From Promethearchaeota archaeon (GTDB lineage Archaea > Asgardarchaeota > Lokiarchaeia > Sigyniarchaeales > SOKP01): a stretch of 64,000 nucleotides of DNA. Of this stretch, positions 1 to 7,905 are shown one piece after another (the first letter of the stretch is position 1; every line of letters starts with the position of its first letter). The stretch covers positions 38,365 to 102,364 of the forward strand of contig JAEOTR010000062.1 in assembly GCA_016839705.1 (NCBI GenBank), read 5' to 3'. Position numbers and translations under genes: made by a program. A model generated the notes under the pieces. That model did not search any database and was not told the DNA's origin. It saw nothing but the letters and a program-made list of their open reading frames with translations.

Positions 1-892
1 GGGCTATAATTATTTTTCTAGGACCCATATCCATGGTTTTTAGATATCTGCAACCTACAATCGATTCCTGCATACAAGCATTCACAGCAGTCATTAAGCT
101 GCTGAATAATTGAGGTCTATTAATCCTACTTCCTTTAGTAAAGTCGTAATAATGTAATAAACTTCCTGACGCAGTCTCCATAAACCCGATTGCATAGATT
201 TTGATTGGGGAGGCTATTAAACTTGAAGGGAACCTTACAATTGATAATGATATCAATAACAATCCCCCTAATACAAAAATCAAGAATGAATAAGTGGGAA
301 TAAAATCGATAAGTAAAGATAACACTAAAGCAACACTTGATGAACCAGTTACAATCCAACCGATAAAAAACAATTTTAGATTGTTTTTTACTTTCGGATC
401 TCTACTTGTAAGGAATAACCTATTTGTAAATGATATTAATTCATATATTACAAAAATCATTAATGCTCCAATTAAAAACATCAACGCAGGATGGAAATTC
501 ATCATCCACAGGCCCACATCTGCATTCCATTCAATGTTATAAAAAGTTCCTGTCAAATATAGTGTAACTATAGCACCAAGTAATCCAGATACTATATGAG
601 TGCTAAATTTATACAGGTCTCCCTTAGACAATTTTATTGCTAAATAAAGGAAGTAAATGCCAACCCAAGTAAGAGTAAAAGTAGCGATTTGGATTATTCT
701 TATAAACTCTTCAGCAAGTTCCAAGGTGCCAGCGGTCAATGCTAATGTTGCAAAAATTAAAAAGAAGATACCAAAAAAATAAAGCAGGATTGTTTTAAAA
801 CGCAATCTAAAATATGAATATAAAATTGTTATTGAACAAACTAATATACTTATTGATGTAATAATTCCTATTATGAAGTTTATGTTGATCAT
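1..892 (-). CDS. 7TM sensor with C-terminal longin/roadblock-like domain (3' end cut by window edge)
   Basis: This open frame is absent from the ORF track because it runs off the left edge. Translating the minus strand from the ATG at 892 gives about 297 codons without a stop (MININ...). The first ~225 residues form about seven hydrophobic segments. From residue ~230 a soluble segment begins (IYAIGFMETASGSLLHYY, then LFSSLMTAVNACMQESI). Its strand-strand-helix order resembles the longin/roadblock-like proteins elsewhere in this window, e.g. 12315-12704. I infer a membrane receptor that couples a 7TM module to a GTPase-regulatory fold in the cytoplasm. The C-terminus is missing, so further domains are possible. 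Confidence is high that it is coding and moderate for the domain assignment. Confidence 0.75.
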   Translation of the reverse strand, partial: MININFIIGIITSISILVCSITILYSYFRLRFKTILLYFFGIFFLIFATLALTAGTLELAEEFIRIIQIATFTLTWVGIYFLYLAIKLSKGDLYKFSTHIVSGLLGAIVTLYLTGTFYNIEWNADVGLWMMNFHPALMFLIGALMIFVIYELISFTNRLFLTSRDPKVKNNLKLFFIGWIVTGSSSVALVLSLLIDFIPTYSFLIFVLGGLLLISLSIVRFPSSLIASPIKIYAIGFMETASGSLLHYYDFTKGSRINRPQLFSSLMTAVNACMQESIVGCRYLKTMDMGPRKIIIA

Positions 893-1179
893 CAGTTAGA
901 TGTAAAATGTCCCTATACCTATATTAAAATCTGTAATATCCAAGAAATAATTTCTTAATCACATTAAACATCACATTTTAAGTATATATATCTATAGCAA
1001 AATAACACAAATTTAGGATAATGCAACATAAATAAAAATTTTTTATGCAGACCAATAGTTCATATTTTAACATTTCATTTTCAATTATCACCATTACTAT
1101 TCTTAGCTTGTTCGTAATATCATAAATTAATTAGAAAGCCTTCTACTACATTTGAAAATTTTTTTTTCCTACCCAAACA

Positions 1180-1188
1180 TTTATATAT
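1180..1188 (+). promoter_or_regulatory. TATA box for the ArsR/ARPP-1 operon; rest of 893-1255 empty
   Basis: The 363-base gap 893-1255 separates two divergent genes. It holds a good archaeal TATA element (TTTATATAT) about 70 bases before the ATG of the downstream regulator. I see no ORF or RNA gene in the rest of the gap. Confidence 0.5.
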
Positions 1189-1255
1189 GAATACGATTTT
1201 ATATCTTTTACAGTAAAAAAAGTTTTTACCATAAAATAATTATTATTTGATTGAT

Positions 1256-1660
1256 ATGGCAAAGAAAATAGAAGAGAAAAAACAAAAGAAAAAACCTATA
1301 TTTGAAAAGGTTGGCATTGTATTTAGAAACCCCGTAAGGGCGGATATTATGCGAGAACTCTCAGAACGTCCACAAAGACCTAAAAATATTGCGGAGAATA
1401 TTGGCATCCAAAAGCAGAGTCTGAACTATCATTTAAACGCTCTTAAAAAAGGAGGGCTAATAAAATCTCATACTGAAGAATTGTCAGAAAAAGAAATACC
1501 TAAAGAAAGAGGGACAAGAATAAATGGAATTGGAGAAGAAGGGAAAATTCAGGTTACTTATGGGGTCGAACTAACTGAAAATGGTAAAGATGTAGTAAAT
1601 CAATATATTGATCCACTTTATGAGGAAGAAAGTGGAGATAAGGAAGAAAAAATAAAATAA
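1256..1660 (+). CDS. ArsR-like winged-helix transcriptional regulator
   Basis: A small DNA-binding protein. A lysine-rich N-terminus is followed by a winged helix: FRNPVRADIMRELSERP leads into the recognition region QKQSLNYHLNALKKGGL, the classic layout of ArsR-type wHTH proteins. An extended wing and an acidic tail (YEEESGDKEE) follow. No metal-sensing cysteine motif is visible. The ORF track starts at a TTG (1247); I prefer the ATG three codons in. The stop lies 21 bases before the ARPP-1 gene, which has its own strong SD, so the two form an operon and the regulator probably controls it. The ligand is unknown. Confidence 0.8.
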   Translation: MAKKIEEKKQKKKPIFEKVGIVFRNPVRADIMRELSERPQRPKNIAENIGIQKQSLNYHLNALKKGGLIKSHTEELSEKEIPKERGTRINGIGEEGKIQVTYGVELTENGKDVVNQYIDPLYEEESGDKEEKIK

Positions 1661-1681
1661 ATAAAAAGGAGGAATGTTAAA

Positions 1682-2740
1682 ATGAAAAATGAAAGTATCC
1701 AATTAGTAAAATCAGTTTTTGAAAATCCCTTAAGTTACTTTAAATTAGGAACAACTCAAGTTCATGAGAATATGACAATTATCCCTATCATTGTTCAGAA
1801 TGAAAAATTTATTGAATTCATTAACATTAAAGAAGCTGAAGAATTAGAATTAGTTGAAATAATTGAAACTGATACAGTAAATCAATTGGAAGTTATTAAT
1901 AAGAGTAATAAGCAAGTTTTAATTCCATTCGGGATGACAGTTCACGGTGGAAAGCAAGACAGGACCATTTGGGAACCAATATTATTACCCGTAGGAGGTA
2001 AACAAAATGTATTCAAGGATGAATATGAAACAATGAATCAAAAACTTATCAGCCCTAATCAAAAATATAATATCCCTGCTAAATGTATAGAGCAATCAAG
2101 ATGGAATTACACAGGAAAACACGGATTTAAATCTACTAACCAGAGATTGCATCCTAATGTCGCATTTGAGTCAATATCTTCAGCAGGTCAAGGTGCAGTA
2201 TGGGGAGAAATACAAGCTCATAGATCAGAAATGAAATATGCGGTAGGTGTTGCTCCAACTCAAAGCTATCTTGATATGACCAAAAATATTGAAAAAGAAA
2301 CGGAAAAAATAATTAAAAATTTCGAAAATGTAAACAATCAATGTGGAGTGGCAGTGTTCATTAATGGTGAACTTATCGGGATTGAATTCTATGCAAATCC
2401 AAACGCATGGAAGACTATGAGCAAAGATATTCTTAAAGCATTTTCAATCGAAGCTCTAAGATTTAAAGATAAACCTAGTACCAATGACATTTCCGATTTT
2501 CATAATGTATTTCTAAATTTATTACACAAATTATCTTTAGAATATTCAACAAGAAAAGGTGTTGGTCTTGGAAATGTTGTAGAATTTACTTCTAAGGATA
2601 ATAAGTGGCGGGGAATTACCTTGGTTCACGAAGAGAATTTAGTACAATTCTATCTGGTCTCAAAAAGAGGAGGTTATCGAGGGGAATCACATTCAGAAAT
2701 ACAATTTCAAACCAATGTAGCCCAAAGATATACAATCTAA
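1682..2740 (+). CDS. ARPP-1 family protein
   Basis: The protein matches the ARPP-1 family (ARG and rhodanese-phosphatase-superfamily associated) as I remember it. The diagnostic block is a stretch like 'LIPFGMTVHGGKQDR', then 'LLPVGGKQN', then 'IPAKCIEQSRWNYTG', with C and RW conserved in the family. The 352-residue length fits. AAGGAGG at 1666-1672 lies nine bases before the ATG. There are no membrane segments, so it should be cytosolic. Its biochemical role is not established; family members occur in nucleotide-signal and stress-linked operons. Here it is co-transcribed with an ArsR-like regulator, suggesting inducible expression. Confidence 0.75.
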   Translation: MKNESIQLVKSVFENPLSYFKLGTTQVHENMTIIPIIVQNEKFIEFINIKEAEELELVEIIETDTVNQLEVINKSNKQVLIPFGMTVHGGKQDRTIWEPILLPVGGKQNVFKDEYETMNQKLISPNQKYNIPAKCIEQSRWNYTGKHGFKSTNQRLHPNVAFESISSAGQGAVWGEIQAHRSEMKYAVGVAPTQSYLDMTKNIEKETEKIIKNFENVNNQCGVAVFINGELIGIEFYANPNAWKTMSKDILKAFSIEALRFKDKPSTNDISDFHNVFLNLLHKLSLEYSTRKGVGLGNVVEFTSKDNKWRGITLVHEENLVQFYLVSKRGGYRGESHSEIQFQTNVAQRYTI

Positions 2741-2780
2741 ATAAAATTATGTAATTTAAGAAAAATTGATTTAATAAAAT

Positions 2781-2796
2781 TTTTCTCTTTTTTTTT
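2781..2796 (+). terminator. oligo-T terminator after ARPP-1
   Basis: Two runs of T (TTTTT, then nine T's) follow the ARPP-1 stop by 40 to 55 bases. Oligo-T tracts are the usual archaeal intrinsic termination signal. Confidence 0.45.
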
Positions 2797-2858
2797 CCAA
2801 GTTCTTTGAGCCAATATTTATTTTGATTTACCTGTGTTCTTGGAATATCATAGATGCT

Positions 2859-3263
2859 CTAACTAATCTGGGTAGCTTTTGTGTGTTTTTTCAAATATAT
2901 TTTTTGGAGAATAAAACGACTTATTAAATAGCAAAGAATGACTGATACAGGTAAAACAATAAACAGTTTTATAATAGGAGAAAGAGGTATAAATGCAATT
3001 CCAAGGGATACAGGAATAACGACGAATGGATAAATGAGGTACATATGGAATGAGCTATCGGCTAAATTCTGTAGTATTTTTCCTTACTTGTTGAATTTTG
3101 CTTAAAAAATCTTAACTAACACAAAAATCATTCCCATACACGCGATATTATCTACCAGTGCAAATATAAGAGCATTCAAATTGCTTCCTCCTAAAAAAAC
3201 GTTAAAATCTGAATCGACCCCAAAAACAACAAAGAAATACGTAAAAAATAATATTTTCTTCAT
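2859..3263 (-). pseudogene. acyltransferase-3 (OafA-type) C-terminal remnant with two in-frame stops
   Basis: The track lists only the last 61 codons. Reading the same frame upstream to an ATG at 3263 gives 135 codons interrupted by two TAA codons. The reading '...FVLVKIF*AKFNK*GKILQ' followed by 'LADSSFHMYLIYPFVVIP' matches the C-terminal part of acyltransferase-3 membrane proteins (typically '...RFNRQG...SSFAVYLIHPPVLV', then a hydrophobic helix pair). Both stops fall where family members usually have Q or R. Full-length members have about 350-400 residues, so the 5' two thirds is gone. I infer a decayed gene. Readthrough or a sequencing error is unlikely to explain both stops plus the truncation. 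Confidence 0.7.
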
Positions 3264-3307
3264 ATAAATTATATAAATTATTTTTTCAAGTTTAAATCTA
3301 TTTACTT

Positions 3308-3901
3308 TTACGTTTCTCTTTTATCTGCCGATCTTACTATAAAGAAACCTATCAGCCCCCCAACGAAGAATGGAATAAGAATTTGTAACCATAGGAGATC
3401 AATTGGCAATAAATAAGTTGGAGGATCATGCTGGATATTAGGAGGGATCGTCCTTAAATAGTAGGAAAATGCAGAAGTAATCCAAAGATAAGCCCATGCT
3501 ATAAAAGTGGCAATTCCTAACCATTTACAATTTTTATATATTAGGGGTTTTTTGAAATATGATAAATACGTTTTCAAAACAATAACTACCAAAATAGCAA
3601 AATTAGGCCATACATGAAAGTTATAACTTAGATTTGCTATTTCAAATGGTGGCTCCCCAAAGAAAATTCCTCCTAAAAAACCGACCATTCCCGCAAATAA
3701 CCCAAGAAAATATAATGTTGTTGCAAATCCCCCAAACGCTCGATGAGATCTAAATAAAATATCGTTAGTTTTTAAAAGAGACCGTTTCTTCTTATAATAT
3801 CCTGCGTAAGTTCCTGTAGCTGCTTGGACCGTCGCACATAAACAACCTAACATTGTTATTATAGTATTGAATTCTGCCACAGAATATGTAAGTCCTGCCA
3901 T
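3308..3901 (-). CDS. five-helix membrane protein, cytochrome-b561/DUF420-like
   Basis: A 197-residue integral membrane protein with about five hydrophobic segments. Two histidines sit at helix starts: 'RSHRAFGGFATT' before helix two and 'FHVWPNFAIL' before helix three. This resembles small membrane heme proteins of the cytochrome b561/DUF420 type, where paired histidines bind heme; that is an inference, and I cannot name the family with certainty. It has its own promoter region and is divergent from the PLP lyase gene. Confidence 0.55.
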   Translation of the reverse strand: MAGLTYSVAEFNTIITMLGCLCATVQAATGTYAGYYKKKRSLLKTNDILFRSHRAFGGFATTLYFLGLFAGMVGFLGGIFFGEPPFEIANLSYNFHVWPNFAILVVIVLKTYLSYFKKPLIYKNCKWLGIATFIAWAYLWITSAFSYYLRTIPPNIQHDPPTYLLPIDLLWLQILIPFFVGGLIGFFIVRSADKRET

Positions 3902-4004
3902 AATATGGATAATTAAAAATTCTATTTGAAATTTAATGGAATAAAGTTTTAATCGGTAAACAATTTATGAAATTAAAATAGTTTTTTTCGTTAAGTGAGT
4001 ACAT

Positions 4005-5342
4005 ATGGTTAGACCTAAGATTATAATACCAGAAAAAGGAATTCCTGAAGAGGCTCTCCTGAAAGAAATGGAAGATCTTCGTGAAGAAGATACTAATTGG
4101 AGAGAAGGTAGGGTTTGGAGTTTAGTATATCATGCAACAGATAAGCATACTGAAATGCTAAAGAAAGCCTATACAATGTTTTTCTCAAAAAATGCCTTAA
4201 GTCCAATTGCCTTCCCAAGTCTAAAGAAATTTGAGACGGAGGTTATATCTATGGCTATAGATTTATTCAGTGGAGATAAAAGGTGTTGTGGGAGTATGAC
4301 TTCAGGAGGAACTGAAAGTATTTTAATGGCTATAAAGACCTATAGAGATTGGGCTAGAGATAAGTTTCCAAATATAAAAGACCCGGAGATGGTATTACCA
4401 AGCTCAGCACATCCTGCCTTTGATAAAGGAGCAGATTATTTTGGAGTAAAAGCAGTACGAATCCCCGTAGATGAAGAGACACATCGAGCAGATGTAAAAG
4501 CAATGGAAAATGCAATAAACGATAATACAATATTAATGGTAGGCTCCGCATGTGATTTTCCTAGAGGGGTAGTAGATCCTATCTCAAAGCTTGCAACGAT
4601 TGCTCAAGAACATAGTATTGGAATGCATGTTGACTCTTGCCTCGGAGGTTTTATGCTACCTTTTGTAAAAAAGCTTGGATATGAGGTCCCCGAATTTGAT
4701 TTCTCAGTTCCCGGGGTTACTTCAATTTCTGCTGATGTCCATAAATATGGTTATGGGGCAAAAGGGGCATCAACTATACTTTATCGAAAAGAAAGAGTTT
4801 GGAAATATCAATTCTCTGTATATACAGACTGGTCTGGTGGTATTTATATCTCTCCAAGCATGCGAGGAACTCGTCCAGGAGGAGCAATCGCAGCTGCTTG
4901 GGCTGCTTTAAGGGCTCTTGGAATGGATGGTTATCTAAACTTAGCAAAAATTGTGATGACTGCTTCAGAAGAATTGATGAAGGGAATTAATACTATACCT
5001 GAACTATACATTATTGGAAAACCCGTAATGAGTGTCTTTTCTTTTACTTCAGACACACTGGATATCTATAATTTAGGAGATCTCATGGATAAAAAAGGAT
5101 GGCATTTAGATCGAATCCAATTCCCAAATGCATTACATATGATGGTAAATCCTCACCATGCGGAAGTTGTGGACACTTTTCTAGCAGATCTTAAATCCGC
5201 TGTTAGTGAAGTTATCGAACATCCTGAACAATCTTCTGACGGAGATGCTGCAATTTATGGTATGGTTGCTAGTTTACCTGACAGAAATAAAGTGAAAGAC
5301 TATATCATTAACTTCTTAAAAAGCCAATATAAAATTAAATAG
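4005..5342 (+). CDS. PLP-dependent sphingosine-1-phosphate-lyase-like enzyme
   Basis: A group II PLP carboxylase fold, closest by eye to sphingosine-1-phosphate lyase. It has 'SGGTESILMA' (cofactor phosphate binding), 'HVDSCLGGFM' (Asp for the pyridine nitrogen), and 'SADVHKYGYGAKG' with the Schiff-base lysine at residue 247. 'GGIYISPSMRGTRPG' follows. Length 445 matches soluble prokaryotic forms; the N-terminal membrane anchor of eukaryotic enzymes is absent. The family cleaves phosphorylated long-chain bases to a fatty aldehyde and phosphoethanolamine. The physiological substrate in an archaeon with isoprenoid lipids is unclear. An SDR follows 46 bases downstream on the same strand, so the two are probably co-transcribed. 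A related amino-acid decarboxylase is the main alternative. Confidence 0.8.
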   Translation: MVRPKIIIPEKGIPEEALLKEMEDLREEDTNWREGRVWSLVYHATDKHTEMLKKAYTMFFSKNALSPIAFPSLKKFETEVISMAIDLFSGDKRCCGSMTSGGTESILMAIKTYRDWARDKFPNIKDPEMVLPSSAHPAFDKGADYFGVKAVRIPVDEETHRADVKAMENAINDNTILMVGSACDFPRGVVDPISKLATIAQEHSIGMHVDSCLGGFMLPFVKKLGYEVPEFDFSVPGVTSISADVHKYGYGAKGASTILYRKERVWKYQFSVYTDWSGGIYISPSMRGTRPGGAIAAAWAALRALGMDGYLNLAKIVMTASEELMKGINTIPELYIIGKPVMSVFSFTSDTLDIYNLGDLMDKKGWHLDRIQFPNALHMMVNPHHAEVVDTFLADLKSAVSEVIEHPEQSSDGDAAIYGMVASLPDRNKVKDYIINFLKSQYKIK

Positions 5343-5394
5343 ATCTATCCCAACTACATAATAAAACAAAAGAATAGAGTGATATCAAGTGCGA

Positions 5395-6219
5395 ATGAAA
5401 AATGAAACCGCTATTATAACAGGATCAACTAGCGGAATAGGAAAACATATTGCGGAACTTTTTCTTCGAGAGGGATGTAAGGTAGCTATCTGTTCTCGTA
5501 AGGAAGAAAACGTTCAAAGAACACTTGAAGAATTTAAAAAGAAATATGGAGAATCTGTAATTGGGATGGTTTGTGACGTTACTGAACCATCTGTTATCGA
5601 ATCATTGGTCGATGAAACCATTAATAAATTTGGTTCAGTTCGTATATTAGTGGCTAATGCGGGTGTAAATTTAATATATGGTCCTTTTGAATATATATCA
5701 TTAGAGGAGGCTAATATGAATGCTAAAACGATCATTGAAATTAATTTAATCGGCATTATTAATACCGTAGCAGCGGTTTTACCACACATGCTCAAGCAAG
5801 GATATGGTAGAATAATAACTCTTTCTGGTGGGGGTGCCGAAAGACCGATTGAACACATGACCATCTACTCAGCTTCTAAGGGAGGTGTACTCGCATTTTC
5901 CAGATGCTTAGCAAAGGAGCTTGATAATAACGAAAAAGATATTAAAATTAATATATATAATCCTGGAATGATAGATACAAACTTAGCCACAAATGCGAAA
6001 GTTATTGAAGTTTGGAAAGATAAAGAAACCTACAATCGTGAATTCGAATTACTTAGAACGCATGTGATGACAGATATCGAAGATAGTTGTAGTAAAGTTA
6101 TCCCATATGCATTACCAACATGTAAAGATAACGGGAAATCTTTCAGAGGCTTTTCAGGAATGAAACTTGGAATGGGATTTAACAAAATCAGGAAGGAACT
6201 AAAGAAAATGAATCAATAA
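5395..6219 (+). CDS. short-chain dehydrogenase/reductase
   Basis: Classical SDR: cofactor loop 'TGSTSGIGKH' near the N-terminus, 'NAG' motif ('VANAGVN'), and catalytic 'YSASKGG' with Tyr-x3-Lys. It has 274 residues from the ATG at 5395; the track uses a GTG two codons earlier. The C-terminal substrate loop is longer than average and ends in a basic tail. It sits just downstream of the S1P-lyase-like gene, so an aldehyde, ketone or alcohol intermediate of lipid breakdown is a plausible substrate. Specificity cannot be read from the sequence. Confidence 0.85.
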   Translation: MKNETAIITGSTSGIGKHIAELFLREGCKVAICSRKEENVQRTLEEFKKKYGESVIGMVCDVTEPSVIESLVDETINKFGSVRILVANAGVNLIYGPFEYISLEEANMNAKTIIEINLIGIINTVAAVLPHMLKQGYGRIITLSGGGAERPIEHMTIYSASKGGVLAFSRCLAKELDNNEKDIKINIYNPGMIDTNLATNAKVIEVWKDKETYNREFELLRTHVMTDIEDSCSKVIPYALPTCKDNGKSFRGFSGMKLGMGFNKIRKELKKMNQ

Positions 6220-6221
6220 AT

Positions 6222-7484
6222 TTATAAAATTGAGATCATATCTTTAATAGCTCTACTCACTAAATAGAGTTGTATGTTTCGAGCACCTCCTATTATCTCT
6301 TGAACTTTTGCAACTCCTAGTGCTCTATCAATCCTCAAGTTATCAGTAAACGCAATTCCACCACACAATTGTTGAGTTTCATAAGAAATTTTCTGAGCGA
6401 GATTTGATGCGAGATATTTCGTTCCTGAACTAAATGCGGCATTATATTTAACGAATTTTTGCTCCTCAAAGTGTTTTTTCTCAACAGTTTTATCATACTC
6501 TAAAGCTGACCTAAGACCTAATTCTGTTGCAGCCATCAATTCAGTAAAATTCTGTGTCTGTGGAAAAGAAACTCCTTGAAAATCATAAATTGGTCTGTTG
6601 AATTGTGTCCTTAAATTTGTATAGATAAGACCTGTAATTGCAGTTAACCATGCGATACCTAAACTAGATCCAATAATCGCACATCTTTCGGCTACAAGTC
6701 CAGAAAATAAATTTTTGTAGCCTTGCCCTTTAGCTCCTAGCACATTTTTTCGAGGTATTTTAACAGAATCAAAGAGAGTTTGACCAATTTCCACTCGTGG
6801 AACTGATTGTATACCTAGTCTGTTAGTGGTTAATCCTTCAAATTCTCTCTCAGCAATAGCTTGATACATTGATCCCCGAGGATCTGACACATCAGATACT
6901 CCATATACGATAAAATAATCTGCAACTGGACCGTTAGTGGTATATAATTTTTCTCCATTAAGAATAATGTAATCAACTCTATCAGAAACCTTCGTTTCCA
7001 TGTTCACCGCATCAGAACCGTGTTTTCTTTCAGTAATACAGATGCATCCGATCTTTTTTCCCGCCATTATTTGATTTAAGATTTCAAAAATCCTGTCACC
7101 TTTGCCGAATTGAAAAAGTGGATTCGCAAATATAACACCCGTCACCACTCTAGCCAAATCTAATTCAGGATCAACTATGGATATAGCCATAGCTAAAAGC
7201 ATTTCATAGCGCATATTATATCTTTCACCATCGCCATGAGGATTCAATCTCTGAACATAATTTCTTCTCCCTAAGATTGGAAACAGATTATAAACTTGTT
7301 CTTCTAGATTCATCTTAGGTTCGATTTCTTTTAGTAAAAATTGCTCTAATTCCTCTAAAAATTCCCGTTCTTCATCTGTTATGAGGGGAAAAATGAAATT
7401 ATTAAAAATTTTGTAAATGTTTTCGGTCGTTAATTTTTTTTTAATTTCTTCATCTAGAATATCTACACCCGTTATCAGTTTCAT
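6222..7484 (-). CDS. acyl-CoA dehydrogenase with IVD/LCAD-type catalytic glutamate
   Basis: Acyl-CoA dehydrogenase fold of 420 residues: N-terminal helices, a beta domain with 'CICITERKHGSDAVN' and 'ILNGEKLYTTNGPVADY' (FAD binding), then the helical C-terminal domain ending 'AKVQEIIGGARNIQ'. In most family members the last motif holds the catalytic Glu (YEGT); here that place is Gly399. A Glu is instead present at residue 266 in 'SGLVAERCAI', the helix position used by isovaleryl- and long-chain acyl-CoA dehydrogenases. It should oxidise acyl-CoA in the cytosol. GAGG lies upstream of the ATG. The gene converges with the SDR, two bases apart. Confidence 0.88.
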   Translation of the reverse strand: MKLITGVDILDEEIKKKLTTENIYKIFNNFIFPLITDEEREFLEELEQFLLKEIEPKMNLEEQVYNLFPILGRRNYVQRLNPHGDGERYNMRYEMLLAMAISIVDPELDLARVVTGVIFANPLFQFGKGDRIFEILNQIMAGKKIGCICITERKHGSDAVNMETKVSDRVDYIILNGEKLYTTNGPVADYFIVYGVSDVSDPRGSMYQAIAEREFEGLTTNRLGIQSVPRVEIGQTLFDSVKIPRKNVLGAKGQGYKNLFSGLVAERCAIIGSSLGIAWLTAITGLIYTNLRTQFNRPIYDFQGVSFPQTQNFTELMAATELGLRSALEYDKTVEKKHFEEQKFVKYNAAFSSGTKYLASNLAQKISYETQQLCGGIAFTDNLRIDRALGVAKVQEIIGGARNIQLYLVSRAIKDMISIL

Positions 7485-7905
7485 AATTAAGCCTCTTTTT
7501 AATCCTAATTAAGTCATTAAAACCTTGATCAATTAAGTATTTCATTGAAAAAAAATAATTACTAATTCTAGAAATCAACGAAAATTAATTAGTATAGACA
7601 GTGTTCTAATTATTTAAAAAGGTTTCAATAAAAAATATTTAAAAGGATAAGTAAGAAATCTTTGTTCAAAAAGAAGAACTTTTGCTCATTTAGTAAGCCC
7701 TTTAATTGAAAGAATTCTAATAGGAAAATCTCCCTACTATGAAACCAATTAAAGTTAAAATTATAATTTTTAAATATTATAAAATGAAAAGTTAATTTTC
7801 ATTACTGAATATAAATTTGTTCCAGAAGCAAAAAATTCAGAATTATAGAAAATCTTATTTTAGTGTAAACTAATAATCTTACATCAAAATAAAAATGGAA
7901 TATTT
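7485..7905. other. intergenic region between divergent genes
   Basis: 421 AT-rich bases serve as promoter region for the acyl-CoA dehydrogenase (minus) and the longin protein (plus). TATA-like stretches such as TATTTAAAAGG occur. TTTGCTCATTTA near 7686 equals the right half of the TetR operator at 11791, but the left half is not conserved. I see no gene. Confidence 0.4.

Noticed and set aside
2859-3263. Stop-codon reassignment of TAA to Gln
   Set aside because: TAA ends many intact genes in this window, so a recoded genetic code is not supported.
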